Origin: Ulota crispa
Lineage: Eukaryota; Streptophyta; Bryopsida; Orthotrichales; Orthotrichaceae
DNA: 64,000 nucleotides
Reading direction: 5' to 3'
Assembly: GCA_963920765.1 (NCBI GenBank)
Contig: OY987244.1
Location: 870,501-934,500 of the forward strand
Of this stretch, positions 48,301 to 59,892 are shown piece after piece; positions within the stretch are counted from its first letter, which is position 1; every line of letters begins with the position of its first letter. The notes below the pieces were generated by a model, which was given only the letters and a program-made list of their open reading frames with translations, had not been told where the DNA came from and did no database searches. The translations under genes were made by a program, and so were the position numbers.

Positions 48301-50399
48301 CATGGTCCCTCGAATTTCAGTAGGTGAGACCTGCATAGAACAAGCAATAAATCACCAGTACATCAGGAAGTACATGATAGGGATCTGCAGTGTACCTTAA
48401 CATAGAGCTTCTTCCCGCTTCTTCCCAAGTCCCTAGGATGCTAAATGAAGAAGTCCTCGTCACACCGTGCATTCAAAGCTGCATTATTTAACGGCTTTCT
48501 TAAATACCGATCAGTACAATCCCAGCCCTAGAAGCCTGCAGACATTTACGGTATACTTAGCATTTCTAGTGCAGAAAATGAGATAATCACTTTGCTCTCC
48601 TTATTTTCTGCAAATCGGTCTCAGAATTACCTCGGAAATGTAAAGGGGCACAACACCAGATGTAACACCAATTCCAACACCGACCAAAATTCTCCCAACT
48701 ACCATAGCCTCGAAATTGCTTGCTTTTGTACTGATCAACCACAAATCCACAACATACCTCAGGAACTGGCAGAAGAAACCTTAAACCTACACATAAAGAA
48801 AAAACTATGGATACCATTGGAGATGTGATTAAGCAAGATCAAGAAAAATAATATTACACTCTATACATGTTAAATAAAGTACAAATAAGAGCATCATGCT
48901 TGGCAGGTTCAGCTTAAATAAAGTAGATCGAATGAACATAAAAGCCGACACCTTACAGAGCTTAAGTTGCAGACCTGAGAAGTGTGCCAACGATAAGTGG
49001 CAGAGCGCTTAGCTGGAAGGTACGCTTGCGGCCTAACTTATCTGCAAGAGCACCTCCAGTGAAGGAACCCACCGTGGCACCTGCTAGGGTTGAGCTCACC
49101 ACCCATCCTGAGTCATCATGTTAAAATCTCAGTCTTGTGGTTAACAGTTTCATGAATTTACAAATCTCAACAGAAGAACTCCATGACCACTTACGCCTAC
49201 AGCGTATGTGCTCAGCTAGTATGCTAGAGAAAACCCACGACTGAATTGACAAGTATAATCGAAGAAAGTCACAAAGAGAAATCTACTAGGTCACTCTTAT
49301 TCTACAGCTATGGACCCAGAGTCACCAGAACATTCAAGCAAGACAATAGTATCAAGCGAGCGGCACCTTGCTTCACAGTGTTAGTTGCAAAACCAAGGTC
49401 GCGTGAGATGTATTCCAAAGCACCGTTGACCACCCTGCAAAACCAGCACAGACAGGAGGCAGAGAAAGCACGTCAGATCCGGACTCTAATAGCGAGCACC
49501 CTGTTAATTGAAGTGACTCTTGAAAGCCAAAATAGTCAAACTGCATCTTAGATAACCGATAGTAAATATATATAGAGTAAAATCGCCTATATCCCCTTCA
49601 GCACACGATTGGTAGATGTAAATAGAGTCAAGTAAGGTACCCAAGATGGTAACCAAATAATATGGCCCCAAGGCATGCGATTCCAACAGCCGGCAGTACC
49701 ATCCCAGTCGTGGCGGGATTCACTTTTTTTGTAGCCACGTCCCCAGAAACATCGCCATCTGCCAGTCATCAAGGGCGAAACACCAATTACTGGTGACAAA
49801 ATAACACAAACCATGAGCTGGATACGTCTAGGATCACGAACACTTCCGGTTATGATACTCCAACACCGACACGCTCATATCAACAAAACTGGCATAAATG
49901 GGAGCATAAAATCTAAAAGACAGTTCAAAGTCGACGTGTCAATAGTGTGCCACGGTTTTCCAAAGGCTAACCTAGATGCCATAGGCATTCATTACAAAAT
50001 CTTACAAACGCCATGCCTAAACGGATACACCAGTGATGGAAGGTTCACAATCCACCCAGTACACGACCGAGGGGAGCTGTAGATTGGCGAAATAGCGAGT
50101 GTCAGCAATTTAGAAGAAGAACACGTACCCGCAGCTTGAGCACGCACGCAAGGTGCCTCACGCTTCTGGATCCGAGCGACAAGGCCGTATCCAGCCTCCA
50201 AACCCATACCCAAATTTTTGGCAGATGCTACAGAATGCTTCCGTGGATGGATGCATCTAGCGCTTGCCAACACGTGACGATGGCCACCGCAACCTGCTAA
50301 ACTCAGTGCGTTCAAGCTCCGGGCTGCAACTGTGGTGCCCATGGGCCATCTTGAAACCCCTGCAACCCAAGTGGTGGAAGGGGCCGCTGCGACCTGCAT
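45393..50399 (-). CDS. pGlcT: Plastidic glucose transporter (pGlcT), 13 exons
   Basis: Exons (minus): 50399-50129, 49758-49641, 49434-49367, 49107-48975, 48730-48631, 48330-48218, 47940-47847, 47658-47496, 46956-46810, 46641-46568, 46276-46188, 45992-45878, 45575-45393. They total 1668 nt, giving 555 residues plus TAG, close to the 546 of Arabidopsis pGlcT, and every intron is GT-AG with reading phase kept. Exon 1 is a Ser/Ala/Arg-rich plastid transit peptide ending near VRAQAA. Sugar-transporter (MFS) motifs follow: GIACLGAILFGYHLG in TM1, VVNGALEY, GALADKLGRK, VVGRILVGVGIG, VPLYISE, PESPRW, QQFAGINAVVYFST, GPVPALLLPEIF and the C-terminal VVETKGRSLED. The protein is expected in the inner plastid envelope, exporting glucose made by starch breakdown. 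No defect seen. Confidence 0.95.
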
Positions 50400-51590
50400 A
50401 TCGTTTCACGAAAACCACTAATCGTTACTGCTTCTGGTGTCCGCCGATTTCTGCGCATGCAACAGGACCACAGAGCACGAATTAGCATCCCAAGCATTGA
50501 AGGCAGGCCAAAAGCCATACGACAACTCTGTCCCAAGAACTTCATGACCTTCTCCTTGCGTAACATGCCACCCGATTCATCCTCACCCATATCACGCAGA
50601 AACTTCAGCTAAAACCTAAACACCAGGTGTAACTGTCAGGTAGAAGGATAGACAGACACCCAAAACTTTCTGCACAAATGCTTCTTTGCCCTACAAAACT
50701 GGCAAGGGAGAACCGGAACGAAACGGATCCTGAAGTGGCGCATGCTATTCGAAAGAAGTCGGGGTCCTGCTCTTCAATAGGTGCGAGATAAAAGTTGAGA
50801 CTATCGAATACACTTCAAGCACGAAGTTTCAAGAGGGTCCATGCAGAGATTGCCGAGTTCTATACAAGTTCATTTCGGAACAACTATTACATGTTGCTGT
50901 GCAATAAAAAGCAGAGATCCATTAACCGATGCACATGAAGAGAAGTAACAGATAACCTCAGCCCAAACTGGTTGTGTTTCGAATGGTGCGGCATGGGGCA
51001 TAAAGAGTTGACGGTCTACGCGGGGTTGTTCACATTCTGCGAAGAAACCGGCCAGCGGAACCTAAGCCATCCTGTAATACTGTCAATATAAAACGCTAAA
51101 CCACGAATCACGACCAAGAAGAAACAATGACGATAAAAATGGTCTACCCACACACATGACACTCGAAGGAGAGGCCTTCCCTCAACTCTTCGTCCCTCCC
51201 TCCATATCTATCCCGCTCCATCCTACGGAAAAGACACCCAGGGTAAACAGCGCCCAGCGACGAATACAGCCAGGTTCCGAGCACAACCTGATAACGACGT
51301 CCAGGCGGCAGTCGTGAAAAAAGGATCCGCGTAAGAAAGTGGAGAGAGAGCACGCACGATCAGGAGTGAAGGAACAGATCCTGGAGCGATTTTAAGAGAA
51401 GCAAGAAGCAGGGGGCGGAGAAAGAGAGGAGCTGGGGACTGGGAGTGGCGCCGATCGAGAGAGAGAACAACCCAGGAAAGGAGGGATGGCAGCAAGGAAA
51501 GACGGGAAGGAAGAGGGAAAATGATCGAAGAGGGAAGGATTGGAAACGAGAGAGGGCGCACCGAGAGACGGGGGCATATGAGCTTTGACG
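50400..51590 (-). promoter_or_regulatory. pGlcT 5' flank with pyrimidine-rich tract
   Basis: Upstream of the pGlcT start. On the minus strand 51340-51580 is CT-rich with GAGAGA repeats on the other strand, as in many plant core promoters and 5' UTRs. The open frames here are low-complexity Ser/Pro/Leu and not credible genes. An upstream untranslated exon is possible but cannot be placed. Confidence 0.35.
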
Positions 51591-51601
51591 CAGAATGGAG
51601 G

Positions 51602-51640
51602 CTGGCGTGCTGGCGTGCTGGCGTGCTGGCGTGCTGCTGC
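51602..51640 (+). repeat. Short tandem repeat, GCTGGCGT x about 4
   Basis: Four consecutive 8-bp GCTGGCGT units followed by GCTGCTGCT. A GC-rich microsatellite in the pGlcT upstream flank. Confidence 0.85.
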
Positions 51641-51899
51641 TGGGTATGGCGATTATTTCAAGACAGACAGGAAGTCGAAGGAAGGTAGCCAGGCAGGGGA
51701 GACGGGAAGAACTGAGGATGAGTATCTCTGCAATGGACGACGGACGTGGTCAAACTCCAAGTTTCGAAGACCCCTCTCGCGCTCACTCTAGTCGCTCAAT
51801 TGTCACTCTCGCTCCCACTACGGAGTACAGCACAGCCCCCGGAAGGAAGTCCGAGTTTACCCTATCATGCCATTCAAAGAACTTTGCATAAATGAACAT

Positions 51900-52385
51900 G
51901 ATTGATTTTTTATTATCTTGAATCATTGACGTTTAAACCTTGTGTAATCCCAATATGTACTCCAAGTTTTAACTCTTAAAAACTAAAATCCCATTTTTGG
52001 TGAATTATTTTACACAAGTCCTTTATACATGTCGTCCTGATGGGGCAATGCATGAGTTTAAAAAAATGGACCTCCACACAATTTGTTCTTTTTTCCCTAC
52101 CTTTTCCTTTACTCCTCAAATATTCTTTTTGAGATCATATTTTAATGTCACAATGCCTTTTCCAAATTTTAACTGAAATGTGTACTACAATCATTTTAAA
52201 TGCTTAAAAGATTTCTATTAGAAAATAACTAAATATAGGAGGTTACCAATGGAACACTACAACTAAAAGCTTAAAATAAAATGTTAAAATTAAAATGCAA
52301 AAATTAAAAGGCTATAAATATTGGGTTAAAATAAAAGCTTCAAAGTAAAAGGCTAATATAATTTTACCTATATTATTACACCTAA
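51900..52385. other. AT-rich non-coding
   Basis: Base composition falls sharply after about 51900. No frame or repeat structure of note in this stretch. Confidence 0.5.
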
Positions 52386-52921
52386 GCGCTCAATTGACCA
52401 TTTTCTGGTCTCTAGCCCGTTTTTTGCGGACTACTTGAGATGAAAAACAAATTCAAAAAACTAAAATAAAAATTAAATAGAAAATCAAGTCTACTTTCCA
52501 ACCCAACTTGAATCATGTCTATTCAAGTTAAACTCCATCAAGGAGAACTTTTCAAAGACAAACTCTTCAATATTTGCTAGTGTTATAAAATTTACTATTT
52601 TGGGAAACTAATAATGTTCTCTCCTTTGAAAAAATTGCATTTTTGAAGTTTACAATAAAATGTTTGTTTTTAACCAATCATATCAAATTTTAAAATCTAT
52701 GAGTAAAGTTTGTACTTTTGGTGAATATTAAATGGTTCATGCTTCTAAATTCATTAAATAAAAATTCAAATTTTTTTTTGAATATTTAACTATATGGATA
52801 ATTACTAAACATCATGATTCTTATTTTCTCTTTTGAAGCAAACTTCATCCAAGTTATACAAGTATCATTTTATAATGCATTCATGTTTTGCCCTTACCCC
52901 CTTGGGTGTTTAGGGGTTGAA
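52386..52921 (+). repeat. Direct repeat, copy 1 (about 540 bp)
   Basis: Aligned along its length with 55067-55607 at high similarity, 2.68 kb apart, same orientation. It ends GGGTGTTTAGGGGTTGAAA, which resembles the complement of the TTAACCCCTAAA terminus of other elements here. It could be two insertions of one element or old LTR-like ends; the space between holds no retrotransposon coding sequence. Confidence 0.7.
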
Positions 52922-53239
52922 ACAAGCATTCTTTATTAAATCCGTTCTACAATAACTTCATTTCAAATTCATGCTACATGCATGTAATTTACAATAATTT
53001 ATAATACATCTCATGGCGCTAAGACATACACTATTTTGCTTGCATTGACTAGTCATGGCTACAACATCTAAAAATCCAAGGTATATTTTTTGTGACATTC
53101 TCATTATTTTCCTAAACACTAAATTAGTGAATTTTTTGCATTTCATCATCTACCATGTTTTGATACATACAAGACTTACATTCATCACTTATGTTGCAAG
53201 ACACCGCTTCATAACTTTACATGGTGATTGATTATAAAG

Positions 53240-53815
53240 ACTGATGACAAATTATTGAAATTTGATTGTATAGATATTTAGGAAACATCTATATGCACAC
53301 CTTCCTTGTTAAGAATAATCTTATTAAGTACCAAAACAATGATTTAATGAAAATCTCAACTTAGAGGTGTGGTATGACCAAATTTTGTAAAATAGGTATC
53401 TATATTTTGTAATTAGCTTTTGATAAAGTAAACACATCATCATGCTTAAAGTGTCCAAGGTACAAACTTAATCATAGTGTATGAGTCAAATAGCAAACTC
53501 TAATTACTAAAATGAAATGTTTATTTTATAAAATTTGGACATGGTTACCTCAATATTGAAATCTATATGAGAGCTCATTCAAAGCTTTTTTGAAGATGCT
53601 TGTTAGAACAAAAGATATGCGTATGGATGTTTCCTACACATTCATGCAATCAAATTTCAAAAATACATCATCCACATTTTTTAATCAGTCATCATGTAAA
53701 ACCGTGAATGTCATGTAAAATAATGCACCAAAAGTGGGATTTTAGTCTTGAGAAACTAAAATTTGGTATGCTTGATTGGGATTGCATAAGAATTAAACAT
53801 AAATGTTGTTTAACT
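53240..53815. mobile_element. Diverged foldback repeat related to 40729-41580
   Basis: Shares motifs in the same order with 40729-41580: GGAAACATC next to ATATGCACA on the left, ATGGATGTTTCCTA on the right, and an AAATTTGGTATNCTTGATTGG string near the right end. Its own arms are only partly complementary, so it is an older copy. Confidence 0.6.
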
Positions 53816-55066
53816 CATGCTTTGTTCCAAGGACTATATAGTGGGGTTCAAAAATAATTCAAATTTATTTCAAGGTGAACCAAAATGAAAGTTTGGTTCT
53901 TTGAGAAGCTTTTGTATGCTCAAAACTATATCAATTTAGAAGTTGTCAAAGCACATAAGTTGTGAAGTGCACTAAAAAGATGGTAAAATCTAGTTTGATA
54001 GCAAGACCATTTGGCATTATTAAATCATAAAATCATATCAAAATATAAAAAATTACAACTTTGTTGATTGCAATTTCTCATGCATATTTCTAATCAAGAT
54101 ATGGAATTGCACTAGATATGTTGTATTTCACATTTTCTGAGTAGTCCACGCCATTTTCTCATTTTACTTGCTCTATGACAATGTAGCAACAAATTCTTTA
54201 ACAGTATTTTATGATTTCTTTGTAGAGTTCAAGCTTAGAGAGTTTGTGAGCCTAATCAGTTTTGTCACACTATGAGTTTGTTTCTATTGCAACAAAAATA
54301 AGCTATGGTGAATTAGAGTGCCATCTTCTCAGTTGCTCAAAGCAATTTTGCAAAAGATCAAACCCGCAAAAAAATAAAATTCACTTGCTACTCCCTCAAA
54401 AAAATGTCACAAAATTGCTTATTGTCTTTATGTCCAAATGAATGATAATAAAAGGGCACAATCAAAGCATAAATGCACTTCAAACCTTTAGTGAACAACT
54501 TACAATGCTTACTACACTAATTTTTCAAAAATTACTTTTCTTCAATCTTCTCATTTTGAAAATAATAGAAGCAATTGAACTACATTGTCTTCATATTTCA
54601 TTTCACGTTCACACATTTTCACAATATGGTTCTTTACTTCAATCAATTGATCTTGTGACAACAAAAAATAATAATCAAAGTCTTTAAAAGCCAACAACAA
54701 TAATCATTTTCTATGCAAGTCATCATTTCATATTGTTGCTCATTATGAAGTAATGAAAAGTTGGTTCCACTTTCTTAACCTTTAAGCACAATGAAGTGCA
54801 ACATAAAATTGCCACCAAAGCTTTAAAGTGGCTAAAGAAGTTCAATATGCAAAATTATATATTTTGAGCTTGTATCACCATATAATGTCTAATTTGACAT
54901 TTTTCATGAGTAATGGGCAAAACTTGAAAACCACTCATAATTTGACAAATAATTTGTAATTTGGTACAAAAGCAACTCAAATCAAGATAGTTAGATTTTG
55001 TTAGATAACATACATTTTTACAAACAATATAGTTACCCCATCAAAAGATAGAATTGTCTAAATCCC
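53816..55066. other. AT-rich non-coding, no gene seen
   Basis: Frames are short and rich in Asn/Lys/Ile/Phe, as expected for AT-rich non-coding DNA. Confidence 0.5.
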
Positions 55067-55607
55067 TAAACCCCTAATCGACCGTTTTTTGGTCACTGCC
55101 CTTTTTTGCAAGCTGCCTAAGATGAAAAAAAACATTCTTTGAAAAAACAAAAACAAATTTTAATATATGTAATCAAGTTTACTTTCCAACCCAATTTGAA
55201 TCATGTCAATCCAAGTTAAACTCCACCAAGGAGAATTTTTCAAAGACAAACTTTTCAATATTTGCTAGTGTTATAAAATTTACTATTTTGAGAAACTAAT
55301 GATGTTCTCTCCTTTGAAACATTGTGTTTTTTAGTTTTAGAATAGAATGTCTATTTTTGACCAATCACACAAAATCTCAAAATCAATGAATTTCTTTTGT
55401 AATTTTGATCAATATTAAATGGTAAATGCTTCTAAACTCTCTAAATAAGAGTCCAAAACCTTTTTTGAATGTTTGACCACATGGATAATTACCAATAAAC
55501 ATCATGATTCTTGTTTCTCTTTTGAAGCAAACTTCATCAAAGTTACAAAAATGTCATTTTACAATGAATCTATGTTTTGTCCTTACTTCCTTGAGTGTTT
55601 AGGGGTT
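55067..55607 (+). repeat. Direct repeat, copy 2 (about 540 bp)
   Basis: Second copy of 52386-52921. It starts CCCTAAACCCCTAATCG and ends GAGTGTTTAGGGGTTAAA, so its two ends are loosely inverted repeats of each other. This suggests a terminal-inverted-repeat element rather than an LTR. Confidence 0.7.
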
Positions 55608-56739
55608 AAAATCTATTGAGTGTTGGTTTCTCTTTTATGAACACTTTCATAGAGCTTTAAGTTCCCTCTTTTCCCTCTTTTTCCTCCATAGCGTATACAA
55701 AAAATTCTACATTTTGTTTGTCTGATGCACCTTGCATTTTCTTGAGCAAAATGATCACACATTTCAAGGATTTCATCACTTGGCATTGGCATCAAGTGAT
55801 ATATTTGTAGCCTTTTGTGTCAAACTTTTCAAGCACTTCCTCAATGTGATTGCATTTGCCCACAGTGTTACTATATACGTCCCAAGTTCTTGGAAACTCC
55901 ACTACAAAGCAAAGTGAAGGTCATGTAAATCATTCAGATCATTCTTTTTCTCACGCTTGGCCCTCAACGCCTCTATCTTAGCCATGTCACTTCCCAAAAT
56001 ATTTAAGCCATCCATACATCTAACAAAAGTTAAGTTTTTTTTGCTTGCCATATAAAACATAATTCTATAAACTCCATGCAGAACTTTTTCCTATACAAAG
56101 CTAATACCATGCTCATTCAAAATTACTTAAAGCTATACAATGATTTGTTAAATTTCGTATACTTGTGCATTTGGCCTTTTTATGGAAAACTAAAAGACTT
56201 CGCTTACATGGCCTAGTATTGTTTATTTGCATAGTTGAATTTCAAAACCTCAATTGTAATTGTCAAATGATGAACAATGTCAATTTGCTTATTTAACATT
56301 TGGTTGTAGTAAATTATGAGTCTTTCACCACCTTTTCAAAAGTTCTTTGCTCTTTTGTGTGATATATCAACACATCAAAGGCTACAACCTCCATTTGCAC
56401 CTTTGATACTACTTTTAGTACGCCAATTGTTTGCTTTCATATTGTTTCAGGTATGAGAGAGCCATGAGCTAGTACCCCCTCTTCAAACTCTTCGTTTATG
56501 GTTTTTAAAATATTTGTACATAGACAATTGTGGGTTTAAAAATTTAATCCATTGCATCAGCTTGCACACCATATTTCTCAGTTGATCTCACTTCCAAATT
56601 TTTGAGTGACAGTTGTTGTTTTTATGAAGACCAAATCACAAAATTTACTAAAATTTAATAAAATTTAATAAATTTTTGGATCTCTAAACACATGTGTTTA
56701 TAAAACTAAATACCCACACAATACATGTAAACCACGTAA
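55608..56739. other. AT-rich non-coding, no gene seen
   Basis: No domain recognisable in any frame; no repeat structure noticed by eye. Confidence 0.5.
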
Positions 56740-56913
56740 AGTAGTGCTTGGCTAAGATGAACCTTTATAAGAAAAAACGCTTGGTTAAGATGAAGTAGAT
56801 TACTGTCCTTATCAGTTGGGGGAGCTCCAAGGAATTTTTGGCTACAATGAATGCTTTCCTAGAATGAAATGAATATTCTGTCCGGATATCTTCATCTTAG
56901 CCAGGCACTACTG
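56740..56913. mobile_element. Short TIR foldback element (174 bp)
   Basis: Ends AGTAGTGCTTGGCTAAGATG and CATCTTAGCCAGGCACTACT are 20-bp inverted repeats with two mismatches. No clear target duplication. A partial relative lies at 44311-44430. Confidence 0.6.
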
Positions 56914-57570
56914 TAGTTGATATTATTTGCATTAAGCGTGGATTTTGTATCAATGGACAAACATATGCACAGCATCCAAACTCTTTCATGTAAATAATGC
57001 ATGGCCTTCTATCATTCTGTAATTCTTCATGCATTATTAATACTATAATTTTAGTTGAACATTTATTTCAAAAATATGCCACGCTTACCTTTGCTTCCAC
57101 TCACTACCTTTAAGTCATGGTTTTTCAGTAAAAAATTACATTGACATTTCACAAAGATGCGTTTAACACATATGGCGCTACTTCACTACATTATAAATTG
57201 CAAGAACTAAGAACATAAAAAATGCAATGTTTTCTTTAGAAAAATCCAATGTTTTTAAATTGCTTAGGCATGTATTCTCTTCCATGAAAAATTGAAATGA
57301 CTTAGTTTTAAGCTTTGGTTGAACCTACAAGCACCTAGAGTTCTTTAAACCTTGAAAAGTTGTTGGTTTAGATTCAACATTGCTATAAATAATTTGGTGG
57401 ATTTACTGTAACAAGATCCATGAGAGTTATAAACTCACATAATTTACAAGGATGAGTTATAGATTTGTTGAATTGTTATATTCTTGTTGTCAAAAACAAA
57501 GTTTAGATGACAAGCTCAAAACCATAATTCTTTTGTGTAGATTGCAAGTGTATCACAATTAATTTTATTT

Positions 57571-57716
57571 CACTAGTAGAAAAACAAGCCCTAAACAACT
57601 AGGTGACAACAATTAAACTACAACTACATTGACTATACAACAATTACAAAATAACTTGTGCAATTATAGTTTAGTTGTTGTCATCAAGTCATTTAGGACT
57701 TGTTTTTCTACTAGTG
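57571..57716. mobile_element. CACTA-type mini-element (146 bp)
   Basis: Ends CACTAGTAGAAAAACAAG and its complement CTTGTTTTTCTACTAGTG are perfect inverted repeats, continuing imperfectly for about 45 bp. TTT on each side (57568-57570 and 57717-57719) fits the 3-bp target duplication of CACTA elements. Non-autonomous. Confidence 0.78.
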
Positions 57717-58559
57717 TTTATTGTTTGAAGCACATCATTGTCTTCCATGGAGGTTTCATCCAACTTCACAAGAATCTTGCAAAACTAAGTGAATCCTTTG
57801 TAACATCCTTCAACAATATTAAATAATTCAAACTTTGTATACGTGAAGAGTAAGTGTTCTACTATTGAGATGCAAAAAATATACGATACATGACTACATC
57901 AACAAAAGAAAGGTTTTTGTTAATCAATTTGCCGCAAGCGTAAACCTCTCTCCTAATTCATAATGAAATTGTTGAAATGACCCTTTCAAAAAACCTCCCA
58001 TCTTCATACAAATCCGTATCATTGTAGTTATAAAATCATAATCGACAAAAAAAAAGCAGCTTCTGGAACACCTCTTTTTCAAGAGCGCTCCTCTAATCCA
58101 TTCCTCCTAATGCCTTATAGTATCTCAATAACTTTCCATCAATGAATTGATTTCAAAAAAGTATAGTAATACTATTCATAGCAATGCAACTACTGACCTC
58201 TATTTTTAGAGAAGAGTACTCAAGCAAAAAATATTCATATAATATGACAAAGTTTCGTAGTAAAAAACTCCCAAGAAACTAACATCTTATGCAAAACGTT
58301 TTTTTATAAGGGACAAAGAGGAGTATAGGACAAAATTTTGTAAATTTCCAAAATATTCTTACAAGGACAAGGGTCTCACCTGCACCCATGCACAAAAACA
58401 GACAATTAGTATGTTTTCATATGTATGCAAGGTGTCTTCAACCCTATTGTCACTTGTTATTGTTTTCACATAAGAAAACTTTCAAGAACAAACAACCTGT
58501 CCCACTCTCTCAGGTCCAAAAATAATTATAAACACTGCAAATTTAGACAAGCTTTGGAA
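57717..58559. other. AT-rich non-coding, no gene seen
   Basis: No recognisable domain or repeat. Confidence 0.5.
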
Positions 58560-58800
58560 CCTGGTTGCTGGCAGAAGATGACGCCGTGTTTGACGTGGTG
58601 TACAGCAGCTCGCACGCCCAGCCAGAGTGTGCTCAGAATGCAGCAGCTTGATCGCCGTGCAGAGCAACCGTCTCTCTCAGTAAGTATCTGGTAACAAAGA
58701 CTGAGGAATACGAAGCTGGAGGGGTTAGGGTGTTTGCATGCCCTAATCCGGCCCTGATCAAGCAATTAATTGCTTACCGACGTGTCTTTCCCGCGCACAT
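58560..58800 (+). other. GC-rich island with a possible exon remnant
   Basis: Abrupt rise in G+C inside AT-rich DNA. After an acceptor-like TTGCTGGCAG a frame from about 58577 reads EDDAVFDVVYSSSH and runs to a TGA near 58649. It may be the last exon of a lost or distant gene. I do not recognise the peptide. Confidence 0.3.
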
Positions 58801-59677
58801 GAGTGCATGGCCGTGGAATTTTGAAATTGGCCCCCATTTTGTTCCATTCCCTCACTGGTAAGTGGGAACCAGCCTTCTTTTTTACGAAAAAAGCGCATGA
58901 GCTTAAGTTTAGCACCCGTATAGGGTTACTCCGTATCTAAGCTATATACTTCATAAAAAACTCTCGAGTTCTAGCCTGGCCCATGTGTGTGGGAATACAG
59001 GTTTAACCTTGTAGGTAGGAACGAGCTTTTTTTGTACCTTTCATGTAAAATACATGGTACACATAATTCCTTAGGCATTTTAGATCATCAATATAAGGTA
59101 GGCGCACCCATAAGCGTGGAAATAAGGGTTTTGGAGTAGGTAAAACAATTGACTAACTTTGAAAAAAATACTGTAAATTAGGAAATGGAAACCAAAAATA
59201 TTGGCATCAATTTCAAAGTTTCAACTGCAAGCATTTGTTCACAAAGATTTTTCAAAGTCCAAAATCACTGAAATTGTAGGAACCATGTGTAAGAGATGCT
59301 AATCACAAGGCTTGTTGGTCTTAAATAGTGAGATAGGTACTCAAAACCTCATGCTAGTCACCCACAACCATCACTTCATCACCCATAGCCATCACTCATT
59401 TACTCACAACCATTTGTTTTTTTATTGATTAGCCCTGCCACTGTCAGGTGACAGGCATGGGGACGCAACGCTTGGGGACGCAACGCTTATAGATGCTGCT
59501 ACCTTAAAATGATCTTGTTGCAACTTTATAGAATCCTTAGACTGATTCTGGTGACCCTAGCGGTTTCAAATGCCAACTCATCTTCTAAAAAGCTCCCAAA
59601 GAACCAGCTTATAGTTGTCATGTAGCAGATAAAATATTTTTCCATAAGTCATCCAAGAATCTGGAATGATAAATCTG
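58801..59677. other. Non-coding, no gene seen
   Basis: Contains a short duplicated GGGGACGCAACGCTT motif at 59459-59488 and a few ATCACTCAT-like repeats near 59360-59400; nothing else. Confidence 0.45.

Positions 59678-59710
<33 letters not shown>
59678..59710 (+). repeat. Poly(A) run, 33 bases
   Basis: Uninterrupted A run. Could be the tail of a retroposed transcript, but no coding sequence or target duplication is visible on its left. Confidence 0.9.
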
Positions 59711-59713
<3 letters not shown>

Positions 59714-59892
59714 CTTTAAACTACATCAATCAAGAATAATGCACAAGATGACAAATGTAAGAACAAAAGCCTCATTGTGGCCATTCAATCTTAGTATTAT
59801 GTCCAAAGTATGAAAAGCAATCTAAACTCTTGTGCAAATGTAAATATTTGTTACATATGTAGCAAACAATTTTGTATTGATCATTAGTACTA

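Noticed and set aside
51144..51891. Frames of 60-110 codons upstream of pGlcT
   Set aside because: Also low-complexity, from GA/CT-rich promoter-type DNA and a GCTGGCGT tandem repeat.
55067..55085. CCCTAAACCCC as an interstitial telomere repeat
   Set aside because: Only about one and a half units, and the same motif occurs as the end of dispersed TIR elements in this window.
52386..55607. A non-autonomous LTR retrotransposon with 540-bp LTRs
   Set aside because: No TG...CA ends, primer-binding site, polypurine run or target duplication could be found; the ends look like inverted repeats instead.
59678..59710. Processed pseudogene or SINE marked by the A33 run
   Set aside because: No coding or pol III promoter-like sequence and no flanking duplication is seen to the left of the run.
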